Origin: Sulfurimonas sp.
Lineage (GTDB): Bacteria > Campylobacterota > Campylobacteria > Campylobacterales > Sulfurimonadaceae
Assembly: GCA_027019325.1 (NCBI GenBank)
Contig: JALUWT010000077.1
Span: 1 to 55,286, forward strand
DNA length: 55,286 bases
Direction of reading: 5' to 3'
The notes under the pieces are model-generated. The model saw only the letters and a list, made by a program, of their open reading frames with translations, searched no databases and was not told the origin of the DNA. Positions 25,801-34,181 of the stretch are shown in pieces (position 1 is the stretch's first letter; every line of letters begins with the position of its first letter). The translations under genes were made by a program, and so were the position numbers.

Positions 25801-26454
25801 AAAACGCTGGGTAATCTTATCGCTAAAGCAGTGACTTCTCCATTTAAATTCTTAGGCTCAATGATGGGACTTGACGGAGAAGATTTGGAGTTTATCGCTT
25901 TTGAATTTGGAAAAAGTGATATTACACCGCCACAGCGTGAGAAGCTTGATAAAATTGTCAAGTTGATGCGAAAACGTCCGAAAATCAATTTAGAGGTGAG
26001 TGCTGTTTATGATGATGTCAATGATTTAAAAGCCTTGAAATTACAAAAACTGGTTGCGATGGTTATCAAGAAAAGTGGTGATGAAAATATAAAAAATTCT
26101 AAAAATGCATTAAATATTGATATGCTAGAAGATGTTTATGCTCAGTTGCGTAAAGATGATAAGCTTGAAAAACTGCAAGAAAAACTGCAAAAAGAGTATA
26201 AAGATAAAGATGCGTATAAGAGAGCATATCAAAATAGTTTAATTGAACTCTGTACACAAATACAGCCTGTAAGTGAACAAGATCTAAAATTTTTAGCAAA
26301 TAAAAGAGCTGAAGAAATTCAGACGTATTTAGTTCAAGAAAAAGCGCTAGAACCGAGGAGAGTGCTAAAATCTGGGCTTGTTAAGCTGCATAAGGCAGAT
26401 GAAAAAGTCGTAAAACTTACACTAAACATAGAAGTTCAAAGCGTAGGTAAATAA
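22867..26454 (+). CDS. DUF748 / AsmA-like giant envelope protein
   Basis: The 1195-residue protein has one N-terminal TM helix (LLYFFLAYLFAGFFILPLIL) and then long beta-rich AsmA/DUF748-type repeats (for example LKNLTNEALFSFYSLNLNLN). Near residue 1000 is the family stretch IDIDMPIAGNVDAPDFKYG. The C-terminus includes EFGKSDITPPQREKLDKI, an OmpA-like segment seen in DUF748 proteins. Related AsmA-like proteins are thought to bridge the periplasm and move lipids; that role here is inferred. The start is TTG. No in-frame ATG occurs before the conserved N-terminal helix. Confidence 0.85.
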   Translation: MFKKIVKSLLYFFLAYLFAGFFILPLILKPQLIKIIEMQTNTQVSIKSLAFNPLIFRLAINDLRLKNLTNEALFSFYSLNLNLNPISLLYGALELKELSLVSPQLYLVYNKDKSINLLNVLKNKKERQKEEPKNSEKSSMPRVIVDKIKLEGGRLFYKDFTRPTPFAFSLENIGFTLNNFDTKKITKNSADLRLYSKLGDGGFIDFKSQILSLTPFKIKGSLAFEASKLYTEWKYMQDVLKLEVADGKVSFNTKFALNLDDLNATKIEDFNLALEKLRIKPKDKEKDILNLDMLYVKNANILPLQQDVKIEKMGLYGLNVKVKRSKNGLIDWLNYIKMQGAQSNRTKKSAAQSSSTKPWSVTLQELDLEKIALRFKDEAVYPNVTTTIDELDVHAQKLTLLGLKPFDYQIKVALNGSGACDINGTLAHRNFNLLANTACKNLDIAHYRPYIETAAKANLKKFDLSLSRAFLDFQVATQVAENNSSFGIAVEDANLSVRELLLRKKSTKEELVKFKDFTIKGIALSTPKRELSVADVELNRFVANLVRQKNGVMNVADIVIPKKSKKSSHKSANKEKAYSVTVKHIALNGAKVGLVDKTLTQNQKHLLDKINIAVNNFDIKKRSWLQYKASLRVNKKGVIRAGGKLRHTPLKQNGFLSARRLSLTDLTPYLQEKSYLRVDDGRLSFKIKESYAHSKKYPDLRIKGEAALNSLFVSNTNDANSSLFSLNELRVKPFTLELFPNRLYVDEVDIDSFYITAELDANKTTNFAKLMKKGTQAQEQKPKQEVKKEAKASAFPVKVVKINVKNGSAAFSDLSLPIKFKTQIHGLEGAFYAVSSTPGDTTYVDIDGEVDKYGSTKLIGSVDSFNPKEYTDLNFNFKNLDLHAMSGYSASFAGYEINSGKLYLDLGYEIMHGQLNATNNIMIKEIKLGKELESEDVNHLPLGFVIGLLEDSEGIIDIDMPIAGNVDAPDFKYGTLVWKTLGNLIAKAVTSPFKFLGSMMGLDGEDLEFIAFEFGKSDITPPQREKLDKIVKLMRKRPKINLEVSAVYDDVNDLKALKLQKLVAMVIKKSGDENIKNSKNALNIDMLEDVYAQLRKDDKLEKLQEKLQKEYKDKDAYKRAYQNSLIELCTQIQPVSEQDLKFLANKRAEEIQTYLVQEKALEPRRVLKSGLVKLHKADEKVVKLTLNIEVQSVGK

Positions 26455-26462
26455 TTATTTGC

Positions 26463-26468
26463 TATAAT
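26463..26468 (+). promoter_or_regulatory. Candidate -10 box for yeiH
   Basis: GCTATAAT lies 41 bases before the start codon and has no clear -35, in the style common in Campylobacterota. A ribosome site (AAAGG) lies between it and the start. Confidence 0.4.
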
Positions 26469-26508
26469 TGCACCTCTTATTTATAAAAATTTAAAATAAA
26501 GGTCTCTT

Positions 26509-27573
26509 ATGGCATTCTCACCAGAAAACAGAAAAGGTACCATGTCGGGTATCATTTTTGTTGCGATTTTTGCAGCAGCAGCAACTTCTATCGCGCAAAT
26601 TTCTTTTATACATAACCTTGGAATTTCTCCACTTGTAATCGGTATCGTTCTTGGTATCTTTTATGCAAACACACTCCATCAGCATATTCCTAGTGAATGG
26701 GGAACAGGTATTACATTTAGTGGTAAAAAAATTCTTCGTTTTGCAATCGTATTTTACGGCTTTAGAATTACATTTCAACAAATTATGGCAGTAGGATTGA
26801 GCGGTTTTACAGTTTCGCTTATTATGCTTTCAACAACATTTTTACTTGGAACATATCTTGGAGTCAAAGCATTTAAAATGGATAGAGACACATCTATGCT
26901 GACAGCTGCCGGTGGTGCAGTTTGTGGTGCAGCAGCTGTTCTTGCTACTGAACCGGTTTTAAAAGCAGAAGGTTACAAGACTGCAGTTGCTGTTTCTATG
27001 GTTGTGCTTTTTGGTACAATCTCAATGTTCTTGTATCCTGTTTTATACGCATCTATTATTGAACCGGCACAGGGGTTTTTACATATGACACCTGAGCAGT
27101 TTGGTATTTATACCGGTGGTACGATTCATGAAGTTGCACAGGTTGTTGCAGTTCCTGCTTCTATCCCTGGTTCACCTGAGATCATGGCGAATTCTGCGGT
27201 CATTGTTAAGATGACACGTGTTATTATGATTGCTCCTATGCTTATCGTTTTAGGAATTTATCTCTCAATGCAGGCAAAAAAATCTGGTAAAGCAGGTGGT
27301 AAATTACAGCTTGTAATTCCTTGGTTTGCAGTTTACTTCATCGGTATGGCAGGATTTAACTCACTGGATTTGGTAGCACATCCAATTGTAGGTGTAATTA
27401 ACCAAATAGATACTTTTCTTTTAACAATGGCAATGACAGCACTTGGTATGGGAACAATATTTTCAAAATTTAAAGGACTGGGATTAGCACCAATTTACAC
27501 TGCCGGTTCAATGTTTATATGGCTTGTTATTGGTGGTTTCATTGTGACAAAAGCGGTAACGGCTGTTTTATAA
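26509..27573 (+). CDS. YeiH/UPF0324 family putative sulfate exporter
   Basis: The protein is a 354-residue membrane protein with about nine to ten hydrophobic helices. It has the family segments GSPEIMANSAVIVKMTRV, GTIHEVAQVVAV and AAGGAVCGAAAVLATEPV. Members of this family (YeiH, TauZ) have been proposed to export sulfate or move sulfite. In a sulfur oxidiser, removal of the end product would fit, though no sox gene is adjacent. The function is inferred from family only. Confidence 0.87.
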   Translation: MAFSPENRKGTMSGIIFVAIFAAAATSIAQISFIHNLGISPLVIGIVLGIFYANTLHQHIPSEWGTGITFSGKKILRFAIVFYGFRITFQQIMAVGLSGFTVSLIMLSTTFLLGTYLGVKAFKMDRDTSMLTAAGGAVCGAAAVLATEPVLKAEGYKTAVAVSMVVLFGTISMFLYPVLYASIIEPAQGFLHMTPEQFGIYTGGTIHEVAQVVAVPASIPGSPEIMANSAVIVKMTRVIMIAPMLIVLGIYLSMQAKKSGKAGGKLQLVIPWFAVYFIGMAGFNSLDLVAHPIVGVINQIDTFLLTMAMTALGMGTIFSKFKGLGLAPIYTAGSMFIWLVIGGFIVTKAVTAVL

Positions 27574-27672
27574 TTTTGTAAAGCTCGCACTCTCTTTTAG
27601 AGCACTTTAGAAAACTATTTGAAAAAAGATTATATAATCTATAAATAGAATTTTTAAAGGAGCCAAAAAGAG

Positions 27673-28140
27673 ATGTCCCCACTTCCAAACACACTGAACT
27701 CTTTTTGGTTATGGCGTGAAGTTTATGCAAAACTCGGCGTCTCCAATCCTGCTTACAAATACTGGAAGAACACCCAAACACTCAAACTCAATAACAAGTA
27801 CATTTTTATTCAAAAAGATACGCTTCCAATAAAACATGCATATGTACAAGAGGTTTTGACAGACCTTTCCGGACATCTTCCAATTAAGTATGCATCAGAT
27901 CAGCTGCATGTAAATGAACATTTGTTCATAAGCGATAAAATGAAGCTTCACAGGGAGTTTGAGTATAAGTTTGTAGAAGATGTAAAGTTTGTAAATATGA
28001 AGAAATTTTTTCGTGAGAACGGTATAGAAATTGGACGAAATGCTATTATTCAGCTTGGAAGAATGAAAGATTTGGAGATAACTCCTGAGGCTACTTTTTA
28101 TAATTTAAAAAATGATTATGGCTTAGTGGTGTATAACTGA
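27673..28140 (+). CDS. Hypothetical protein (155 aa)
   Basis: I do not recognise the family. The protein is soluble, with mixed charge, no signal peptide and no cysteines. It includes NSFWLWREVYAKLGVSNPAYKYW near the start, suggesting a helical N-terminal region. Its stop abuts the TPR gene (TGATGG, one-base overlap at 28140), so it belongs to the operon leading to rnhA-rnc-aroC. The coding frame is supported by length and tight spacing. Confidence 0.75.
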   Translation: MSPLPNTLNSFWLWREVYAKLGVSNPAYKYWKNTQTLKLNNKYIFIQKDTLPIKHAYVQEVLTDLSGHLPIKYASDQLHVNEHLFISDKMKLHREFEYKFVEDVKFVNMKKFFRENGIEIGRNAIIQLGRMKDLEITPEATFYNLKNDYGLVVYN

Positions 28141-29186
28141 TGGATATGTTCTTCATAGAGTTTCGTGACCCGCTCTTCTCCATAATCATTTTCTTTACCA
28201 TAATTTTTATCATAACTTTTTTCTCTTACTGGTGGGGGCGTTACAGGCGTACTCAAGATTCCAAACATCTTGACAGATTTTTGCGTCAATTTAAAGCACT
28301 TCCGTCAAAAGATGAGCTACAGGTATTGATATCAAGTGGAGAATTGTCTGAAAAATCGTGGCTGCTTTTGGCAAATTCCTACTATAAAAATGGCGATTAT
28401 GAAAAAAGTATAGAAATTTATAATGAGATACTCAATGTTGGCAGCAGTGCAAATGCAAAAGAGACGATGTTTCTGCTTGGTAAAACATACTTTAAAGCAG
28501 GTTTTTTGGAACGTTCCAAGCAGATTTTTTTAGAGATACTTAAATCAAGTCCCAGAACACCGCAGGCTCTGCATTATCTTCTTTTGGTTTATGAGTATAT
28601 GCGGGATTATAAATCTGCTTTAGAGGTGTTGGAGCCACTGGATGAGTTGGATGAAGATATCGCCTTGGAAAGAGCCTACCTGCAGGTTTTAGAGATTTTA
28701 AGCAGCGCACAGAGAAGTGAAGAGCAAAAGGTAGCGGATTTATTGGAGATTTATCAGGAGAATCATCAACTGAGTTATACTATTTTTGAGTATATCTTTC
28801 GTATTGATGCTAAAAAAGCATGGGAAAATCTTGATATTTCAAAGAGTGAACTGCTTGCAGAAGTACTTTGGAGTTGTGATGTAAAAAAGTTGAATTTAGA
28901 TATAATTTCAAAAAATGCTTTCCTTCGTGAGCTTTACAGTGCCCGAGGAAATTTGAAGCTTGCCAAGGGAAGCTCGGTTTTTGAGCTAGATATACTCATT
29001 AAACTCAATGGCAAAGCAAATGCAACACTCAGTTTTGAGTACATCTGCAGCAACTGTAAAAGTGTTTTTCCCTTTGCTTTTAGCCGTTGCAGCGCATGTC
29101 ATGCTATTGACACGGCTATGGTAGAGTGGAATGTTAGTAAAGATTACAGTAAGGATTTTGGTGAAGAAAATAACTCTTTTCAGTGA
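28140..29186 (+). CDS. Membrane-anchored TPR protein with C-terminal zinc ribbon (LapB-like)
   Basis: The 348-residue protein has an N-terminal TM helix (IIIFFTIIFIITFFSYWWG), then TPR repeats such as LLANSYYKNGDYEKSIEIYN and FLLGKTYFKAGFLERSKQIF. It ends with a rubredoxin-like zinc site (YICSNCKSVFP...CSACHA). TM plus TPR plus rubredoxin-type domain is the layout of LapB/YciM, which controls lipopolysaccharide synthesis through FtsH and LpxC. The sequence is divergent, so LapB function is a suggestion. Its 3' end overlaps rnhA by 26 bp. Confidence 0.72.
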   Translation: MDMFFIEFRDPLFSIIIFFTIIFIITFFSYWWGRYRRTQDSKHLDRFLRQFKALPSKDELQVLISSGELSEKSWLLLANSYYKNGDYEKSIEIYNEILNVGSSANAKETMFLLGKTYFKAGFLERSKQIFLEILKSSPRTPQALHYLLLVYEYMRDYKSALEVLEPLDELDEDIALERAYLQVLEILSSAQRSEEQKVADLLEIYQENHQLSYTIFEYIFRIDAKKAWENLDISKSELLAEVLWSCDVKKLNLDIISKNAFLRELYSARGNLKLAKGSSVFELDILIKLNGKANATLSFEYICSNCKSVFPFAFSRCSACHAIDTAMVEWNVSKDYSKDFGEENNSFQ

Positions 29187-29589
29187 TGGAAGTGCCCTTG
29201 GAAACCCTGGCCCCGGAGGTTATGGTGTTGTACTGCGATATGAAGACAAAGAAAAAGAGCTCAGTGGTCAAGAAGCCCATACAACCAACAATAGAATGGA
29301 GCTCAAAGGTGCTATCGAGGGCTTGAAGGCTTTAAAAGAACCTTGTGATGTCGATATTGTCTCGGACTCTTCTTATGTCGTAAAGGGCATTAATGAGTGG
29401 TTGAGCGGTTGGATAAAAAAAGATTTTAAAAAAGTAAAAAATCCAGACCTTTGGAGAGAGTATATAGAAGTGGCAAAACAGCATAAAGTTCATGCGATTT
29501 GGGTTCGCGGCCATGATGGGCATGCTGAAAATGAGCGTTGCGATAAACTTGCGCGTGATGCGGCACAAAGAGCAAAGGATAATTTGTAA
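29161..29589 (+). CDS. rnhA: Ribonuclease HI
   Basis: RNase HI cuts the RNA of RNA-DNA hybrids. The catalytic residues are visible: Asp in [15 protein letters not shown], Glu in NNRMELKGA, Asp in [11 protein letters not shown], and the last Asp in [11 protein letters not shown]. The track start at 29131 lies within the upstream gene. GTG at 29161 has AAGGA five bases upstream and gives the normal N-terminus KKITLFSDG. The length of 142 residues is typical. Confidence 0.94.
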   Translation: MKKITLFSDGSALGNPGPGGYGVVLRYEDKEKELSGQEAHTTNNRMELKGAIEGLKALKEPCDVDIVSDSSYVVKGINEWLSGWIKKDFKKVKNPDLWREYIEVAKQHKVHAIWVRGHDGHAENERCDKLARDAAQRAKDNL

Positions 29590-29600
29590 ATGAGGATAGT

Positions 29601-30281
29601 ATGCATAAAGAGATAGAGACGTTAGAAGAAAAATTAGGATATGAGTTTAAAGATAAAAAGCTCATTATCGAAGCGCTGACACATAAAAGTTATAAACAGC
29701 CCTACGATAATGAGCGCTTGGAGTTTTTAGGAGATGCTGTTTTAGACCTCGTAGTAGGTGAGTATCTTTTTACAAAATTTCGGGATTCTGATGAGGGGAA
29801 ACTCTCAAAAATAAGAGCTTCGCTTGTGAATGAGACAGGTTTTGACAAATTGGCACGGGCACTGCATTTAGGTGATTATATCTTGCTCTCAAATGCAGAA
29901 GATAACAATGGAGGCCGTGAAAAGTCTTCACTGCTCTCCAATGCTTTTGAGGCAATCATGGGTGCTGTATATCTTGAAGCAGGACTCAAAACAGTTGAGA
30001 AAATTGCCATCAGACTTATAGAGACAAACCACGAAGAGATATCTCTGGCTTCTCTTTTTAGAGATTATAAAACAACACTGCAGGAGCTCACGCAGGCACG
30101 TTTTGGCATTACACCAGAGTACAAAGTGATTGCTTCACGGGGCCCCGACCATAAAAAAGAGTTTGAAGTGGCTGTTTATATAGAAGATAAAGAGTACGCA
30201 AGAGCAGTCGGTAAAAGTAAAAAAATAGCACAGCAAGAGGCTGCAGAATTAGCAGTAGATATACTAAAAGAGGAAAGATAG
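29601..30281 (+). CDS. rnc: Ribonuclease III
   Basis: RNase III processes double-stranded RNA, including rRNA precursors. The signature [16 protein letters not shown] is near residue 37, with a second acidic site around [17 protein letters not shown]-terminal dsRNA-binding domain follows ([12 protein letters not shown] through [16 protein letters not shown]). At 226 residues it is a full-length protein. It follows rnhA by 11 bp and overlaps the aroC GTG start by one base. The order rnhA-rnc-aroC is one I associate with Campylobacterota genomes. Confidence 0.96.
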   Translation: MHKEIETLEEKLGYEFKDKKLIIEALTHKSYKQPYDNERLEFLGDAVLDLVVGEYLFTKFRDSDEGKLSKIRASLVNETGFDKLARALHLGDYILLSNAEDNNGGREKSSLLSNAFEAIMGAVYLEAGLKTVEKIAIRLIETNHEEISLASLFRDYKTTLQELTQARFGITPEYKVIASRGPDHKKEFEVAVYIEDKEYARAVGKSKKIAQQEAAELAVDILKEER

Positions 30282-31354
30282 TGAACAGTTTTGGAATGAA
30301 ATTACGATTTTCAACATTTGGTGAGTCGCATGGTAAGGCGCTTGGATGTATTTTGGACGGCGTTCCGGCTGGTTTAGATATAGATGAAACATTTATTCAA
30401 AGTGAGTTAGATCGACGTAAACCGGGCAAGAGTGAGTTTGAAACAGCGAGAAAAGAGGCTGACAAGGTAGAGATACTTTCTGGTGTTTTTGAAGGCAAAA
30501 GCACAGGTACGCCGATAGCTATGATTATTTACAACACAAATCAAAAGAGTAAAGATTACTCAAATATAAAAGATGTCTTTCGTCCAGGACATGCTGATTT
30601 TACCTATTTTCATAAATACGGCTTGCGTGATTATCGTGGCGGAGGAAGAAGTTCTGCCCGCGAAACTGCCGCTCGTGTAGCTGCAGGTGCTGTTGCAAAA
30701 TTGATGCTGCGTGAGCTTGGGATTGAAGTGCTGAGCGGTATTAGTGAAGTGCATGGCATAAAGGCTGAGAAGTATGACTACTCTCGCGTGAATGAGAGTA
30801 TTATCTATGCCCTTGATGCAGAGACAGAAGAGGCACAAAAAGCAGCGATTTTAGAGGCAAAAAACAGACATGATTCTGTTGGTGGTGTCTCCCGTGTACT
30901 TATTAAGGGTGCTCCCATTGGACTTGGCCAGCCGCTCTATTATAAACTTGATGGCGTGCTTGCAGATGCGATGATGGGTATTAATGCAGTTAAAGCGGTT
31001 GAAATTGGTGATGGAGAGCTGAGCTCACGTGTTTTAGGCTCGCAAAACAATGATGCCATTCGTGCTGGTGGATTTGAATCCAATCATGCAGGTGGAATTC
31101 TTGGCGGTATCAGTAACGGTGATGATATTGTACTTAATGTCTACTTTAAACCAACGCCTTCAATTTTTCAAGAGCAGCATACGATTACAACTACAAATAA
31201 AGAGGTGGATTTTGCACTTAAAGGCAGGCATGACCCTTGTGTCGCTATTCGCGGAACTATCGTGTGTGAGGCAATGGCCGCACTTGTTATAGCAGATATG
31301 CTGCTTTTAAATATGGGCTCAAAGATGCAAAGCGTCGTTAAATATTACAGTTAG
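30281..31354 (+). CDS. aroC: Chorismate synthase
   Basis: AroC converts EPSP to chorismate, the last shared step of aromatic amino-acid synthesis, using reduced flavin. The 357-residue protein has the three family signatures: GESHGKALGCILDGVPAG, then DYRGGGRSSARETAARVA, and RHDPCVAIRGTIVCEAM near the end. The start is GTG at 30281, overlapping the rnc stop (TAGTG). Confidence 0.97.
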   Translation: MNSFGMKLRFSTFGESHGKALGCILDGVPAGLDIDETFIQSELDRRKPGKSEFETARKEADKVEILSGVFEGKSTGTPIAMIIYNTNQKSKDYSNIKDVFRPGHADFTYFHKYGLRDYRGGGRSSARETAARVAAGAVAKLMLRELGIEVLSGISEVHGIKAEKYDYSRVNESIIYALDAETEEAQKAAILEAKNRHDSVGGVSRVLIKGAPIGLGQPLYYKLDGVLADAMMGINAVKAVEIGDGELSSRVLGSQNNDAIRAGGFESNHAGGILGGISNGDDIVLNVYFKPTPSIFQEQHTITTTNKEVDFALKGRHDPCVAIRGTIVCEAMAALVIADMLLLNMGSKMQSVVKYYS

Positions 31355-31389
31355 AGTGCTACATTGTTCAAAGTATTACCTCTTTTGGT

Positions 31390-31403
31390 TATAATTGTAT
31401 AAT
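31390..31403 (+). promoter_or_regulatory. Overlapping -10 boxes for the DUF4395 gene
   Basis: Two TATAAT boxes (31390-31395 and 31398-31403) precede an AGGAG ribosome site and the TTG start at 31424. Confidence 0.45.
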
Positions 31404-31423
31404 AATTTATTATAGGAGTAATT

Positions 31424-32164
31424 TTGAATCTTAAAAGTTTTTTGTTGGAATATGGAGAAAAAGTTCCAGGATATGATGTTACAGTTGTCAATGAGAGAGA
31501 AGCAAGAGCAGCAGCTGGAATACTTTTCGCATTGGGTATGATGGTAATTTTTGTCGGTATCGGTTATGGGCATATTATAGTGGCACGGGTGTATCTAGCA
31601 TTCTTATTTCTTGATTTTACAGCAAGAATGATTTCTCCAAAATATTCTCCCTCTTTATTGTTAGGAAAGTTTGTTGTTAGTAATCAAAAGCCGGAGTATG
31701 TCGGCGGACTGCAGAAGCGATTTGCCTGGACACTTGGTTGGCTTATTTCTTTGCCGATGCTCGATTGGTTTGTGCTGCATTGGGATATTACCTTTTATAA
31801 AGTTTTGATTTGTGTACTTTGTCTCACTCTAATGTTTTTAGAAAGCGCATGGGCCATATGTGTAGGTTGTATGATTTATAAGCTTATAATACGAGAAGAT
31901 CCAACGTATTGTCCAGGGGGGACATGTGAAATACGAATCAAAGAACCAATACAAATGTTTAATCCTATGCAAAAGATTATTGCAGTTTTAGCAGTTATCG
32001 GGCTTATGGTAGGAGTTTATCTTTTTCTTGCCAAGACGGAATCGAAAACATTTTTTGGTCAGTTTTTACATGAACATATCTTAACAAAAGAACAGCTCAA
32101 AAAAGAACAAGATGAGAAATTCCAAAAAGAAGCAAATAAAGAGTTTCAAAATGATGATTTTTAA
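31424..32164 (+). CDS. DUF4395 membrane protein
   Basis: The 246-residue protein has a DUF4395 pattern: NEREARAAAGILFALGM, then FLFLDFTARM and SPSLLLGK, with four or five TM helices. Cysteines occur in CVGCMIYK and CPGGTC. DUF4395 proteins often neighbour thioredoxin or rhodanese genes, and a redox or sulfur role has been suggested; none is adjacent here. The C-terminal tail is charged (KEQLKKEQDEKFQKEANKEF). The start is TTG with AGGAG upstream. A strong terminator follows. Confidence 0.78.
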   Translation: MNLKSFLLEYGEKVPGYDVTVVNEREARAAAGILFALGMMVIFVGIGYGHIIVARVYLAFLFLDFTARMISPKYSPSLLLGKFVVSNQKPEYVGGLQKRFAWTLGWLISLPMLDWFVLHWDITFYKVLICVLCLTLMFLESAWAICVGCMIYKLIIREDPTYCPGGTCEIRIKEPIQMFNPMQKIIAVLAVIGLMVGVYLFLAKTESKTFFGQFLHEHILTKEQLKKEQDEKFQKEANKEFQNDDF

Positions 32165-32177
32165 GGCAGTAAAAGGG

Positions 32178-32205
32178 AAAGAGTAGACTACTCAGTCTGC
32201 TCTTT
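32178..32205. terminator. Bidirectional terminator between the DUF4395 and DUF302 genes
   Basis: AAAGAGTAGACT and AGTCTGCTCTTT form a 12-bp stem (one G-U) with a 4-base loop, followed on the plus strand by AATAATTTTTTT. It overlaps the last codons of the minus-strand DUF302 gene, so it may serve both convergent genes. Confidence 0.82.
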
Positions 32206-33138
32206 AATAATTTTTTTAATCATTCCCTGAGCCTTTTGAAGTGCTTTAATGGATGATTGGTCTTCAATATCAAGCGTGCTAATCCAGTTTTGTACCCCCA
32301 AAAATCCCATATGTATTTTGTTTTCACCTTTCTTCTTGTAAAGGTAAAATGAGCAAGGTGCCCAAGCACCAGCTTCAGGATGATATTTTGATACAGGGTA
32401 GATAACATCAAATTTACAGATAGAGTATGTATGATAAAAGTCATATTCATGGTAATCATAATCATCAAATATATCCTCTTGGAGATTCATGTAGTTTGGA
32501 AATAAAAATCCCAATGGCTCCATCTCTCCCTCAAATTCTGTTTCAAAATCGTCAATATAATCATCAATACTTTCACCCTCGTCTAAATCAACAGTAGCAG
32601 TAAAATTCACTTGCAAGGGTTGACCATTATGCGAGGGCTTAAAGTAGAGTTTTTTGAAATGACCATTGGGCATTGCTTTTCTCAGCGCCTTGTGTACAAG
32701 TGCAGCGTATGCTCTCAAATCTGTGTCAGTTGAAGGAATTCGTGAAGCTCTTGCCATACCATTAAAAGTGAGCGTAGAGATGTTCATACTTCCATCCTTC
32801 TCTTGCCATATAGACATAGTTAAAGGTGTTAATGCACCAAATTCAGGATATTTTTTTATAAGTTTAAAAGTGAGTTCACTGTTAGAAAATATTGCAAGGC
32901 TATAAACCTTATAGTAGAGCTTACCAAATCTTTTTGAAAATGGATTGTTCATGTCATTGTTGCCAGCTACACTTAATCCTACTGACTCAAAAGCAGCTTC
33001 TATACTTTTTGTTGTTACTTTCTTATCTTTGTTTGCTGTTGTATATATTTGAACATCTTGTACTGTCGCTTGGGCATTTGCTGTGAGCGCAGACAGAGCA
33101 ATAAATAGTGTGACTATATATGTAAATAATTTTTTCAA
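32188..33138 (-). CDS. Secreted protein with tandem DUF302-like domains
   Basis: The 316-residue protein has an N-terminal signal peptide (LFTYIVTLFIALSALTANAQA). Two similar halves follow, each with a DUF302-like pattern: AFESVGLSVAGNND..NPF, YKVYSLAIFS and LTPLTMSIWQ in the first, and a CKFDVIYPVSKYHPEAGAWAPCSFYLYK counterpart in the second. The function of DUF302 is unknown; such proteins are common in sulfur-oxidising and sulfide-exposed bacteria. The start is a TTG behind GGGGG. It stands alone between two other transcription units. Confidence 0.68.
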   Translation of the reverse strand: MKKLFTYIVTLFIALSALTANAQATVQDVQIYTTANKDKKVTTKSIEAAFESVGLSVAGNNDMNNPFSKRFGKLYYKVYSLAIFSNSELTFKLIKKYPEFGALTPLTMSIWQEKDGSMNISTLTFNGMARASRIPSTDTDLRAYAALVHKALRKAMPNGHFKKLYFKPSHNGQPLQVNFTATVDLDEGESIDDYIDDFETEFEGEMEPLGFLFPNYMNLQEDIFDDYDYHEYDFYHTYSICKFDVIYPVSKYHPEAGAWAPCSFYLYKKKGENKIHMGFLGVQNWISTLDIEDQSSIKALQKAQGMIKKIIKEQTE

Positions 33139-33205
33139 ATTTCCCCCTTAAAATATCATTTTATCTAACTTTAACATCATTTATATATAAATAATATTAA
33201 TAGAT

Positions 33206-33637
33206 TTAGATTTTTATGATATCGCCAATCTTTATAATTGCTGGACCGCTGATTACTTTGGCAAAAATTCCCCTGTCATTTTTAAGGAGTTTTGGAAGTT
33301 TGGCATTTACACTTGAAAGACCCTTGCAGAGAGTACAGTTTTGTGTAATCTCTAAAACTGTATCTCCTACTGTCAAGCTCTCCCCGGGAAGGAGATGGTA
33401 AGGACTTACGTCTACCAGAAGATTTTCCCCAAGAGAACCTTCTTCAATCTCTATATTGTTCTCCTGTGTAAGCTTATAGCTCTCTGTTGCTGTGATAAGA
33501 ATTGCGCGTTGTGTGTCTTTTGCATAAAATTTATCACCAATGATTCCTGCCTCGTCAACTTGAATTTCTTGAGGTGTTTCTCTTGTTTTATTTTTATTAT
33601 TTTTTGTAATAAAGATTTTTGTCACTTTTCCCTGCAT
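33206..33637 (-). CDS. MOSC-domain protein
   Basis: The 143-residue protein is a stand-alone MOSC domain: EIQVDEAGIIGDKFYAKD, RAILITATESYKL, SLGENLLVDVSPYHLLPGE and QNCTLCKGLSSV, with the last stretch holding the candidate ligand cysteines. MOSC proteins handle molybdenum cofactor sulfur or N-hydroxylated substrates. The nearby SoxC and moaC/mobA genes make a Moco link plausible but unproven. Confidence 0.85.
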   Translation of the reverse strand: MQGKVTKIFITKNNKNKTRETPQEIQVDEAGIIGDKFYAKDTQRAILITATESYKLTQENNIEIEEGSLGENLLVDVSPYHLLPGESLTVGDTVLEITQNCTLCKGLSSVNAKLPKLLKNDRGIFAKVISGPAIIKIGDIIKI

Positions 33638-33770
33638 CTGCTATCCATCCAATTATATCACTATTTTCGCAAAGTCTATTATCATTATGTAGGCAGTGTC
33701 ATAGAGTTTGAAAAAAGAGTAGTTGAGAAAATCATTATTGATTTTGAGATTAATATTTTAGTGTAAATTT

Positions 33771-33797
33771 AAAGAGGCAGCCAAGAAGCTGCTCTTT
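33771..33797 (-). terminator. Terminator after soxZ
   Basis: Read on the minus strand, AGAGCAGC pairs with GCTGCCTCT around the loop TTCTTG, followed by TTTAAATTT. It lies about 20 bases after the soxZ stop. Confidence 0.6.
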
Positions 33798-33803
33798 CAA
33801 AGA

Positions 33804-33831
33804 GCTAAAATCAAAATTATTTGATTTTAGC
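33804..33831. repeat. Perfect 12-bp inverted repeat spanning the soxZ stop codon
   Basis: GCTAAAATCAAA and TTTGATTTTAGC flank ATTA; the soxZ stop lies in the loop and the right arm encodes the last residues of SoxZ. It could stabilise the soxYZ mRNA or aid termination. Confidence 0.6.
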
Positions 33832-34131
33832 TTTTCCTTTGTACGCTTTTCCATGATTGCTCATTGCAACAAGTTCAATTTTATCTTTTTTTGCTCCAAT
33901 ACCTTTAAATTCAAATTTAAAAATAGGGTTTTTAGATAAGAACTGAGAAGTTGAAAAGTCAGCTACAGTTTCACCATTCACAGTTGCACTAAGGTGCGTA
34001 ATAAAGTTTGCATTATCTCTACTTCCTGTTTTTTTCTCTGCCATATTGTATGTCATTGATGGGTTTTTAATCAATGCTTTAACTTTAACAACACCATTTT
34101 TAAATTTTGCTTTTGCTTTAATTCCAGCCAT
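33817..34131 (-). CDS. soxZ: SoxZ, thiosulfate-oxidation carrier partner
   Basis: SoxZ pairs with SoxY, which carries sulfur intermediates in the periplasm. The 104-residue protein starts MAGIKAKAKFKNGVVKVKALIKNPS and has the conserved FITHLSATVNGETVADF. It has no signal peptide, as is usual, since it is exported with SoxY. It is the last gene of soxC-soxD-soxY-soxZ and ends in strong hairpins. Confidence 0.93.
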   Translation of the reverse strand: MAGIKAKAKFKNGVVKVKALIKNPSMTYNMAEKKTGSRDNANFITHLSATVNGETVADFSTSQFLSKNPIFKFEFKGIGAKKDKIELVAMSNHGKAYKGKAKIK

Positions 34132-34181
34132 TTTATTTCCTTAATAAGTTATTTTTTAATTATCTTGTCTATATAAAAGGA

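Noticed and set aside
31916-31921. Run of six G in the DUF4395 gene as a phase-variable tract
   Set aside because: Six bases is short for slipped-strand variation, and the tract encodes a normal CPGGTC segment.
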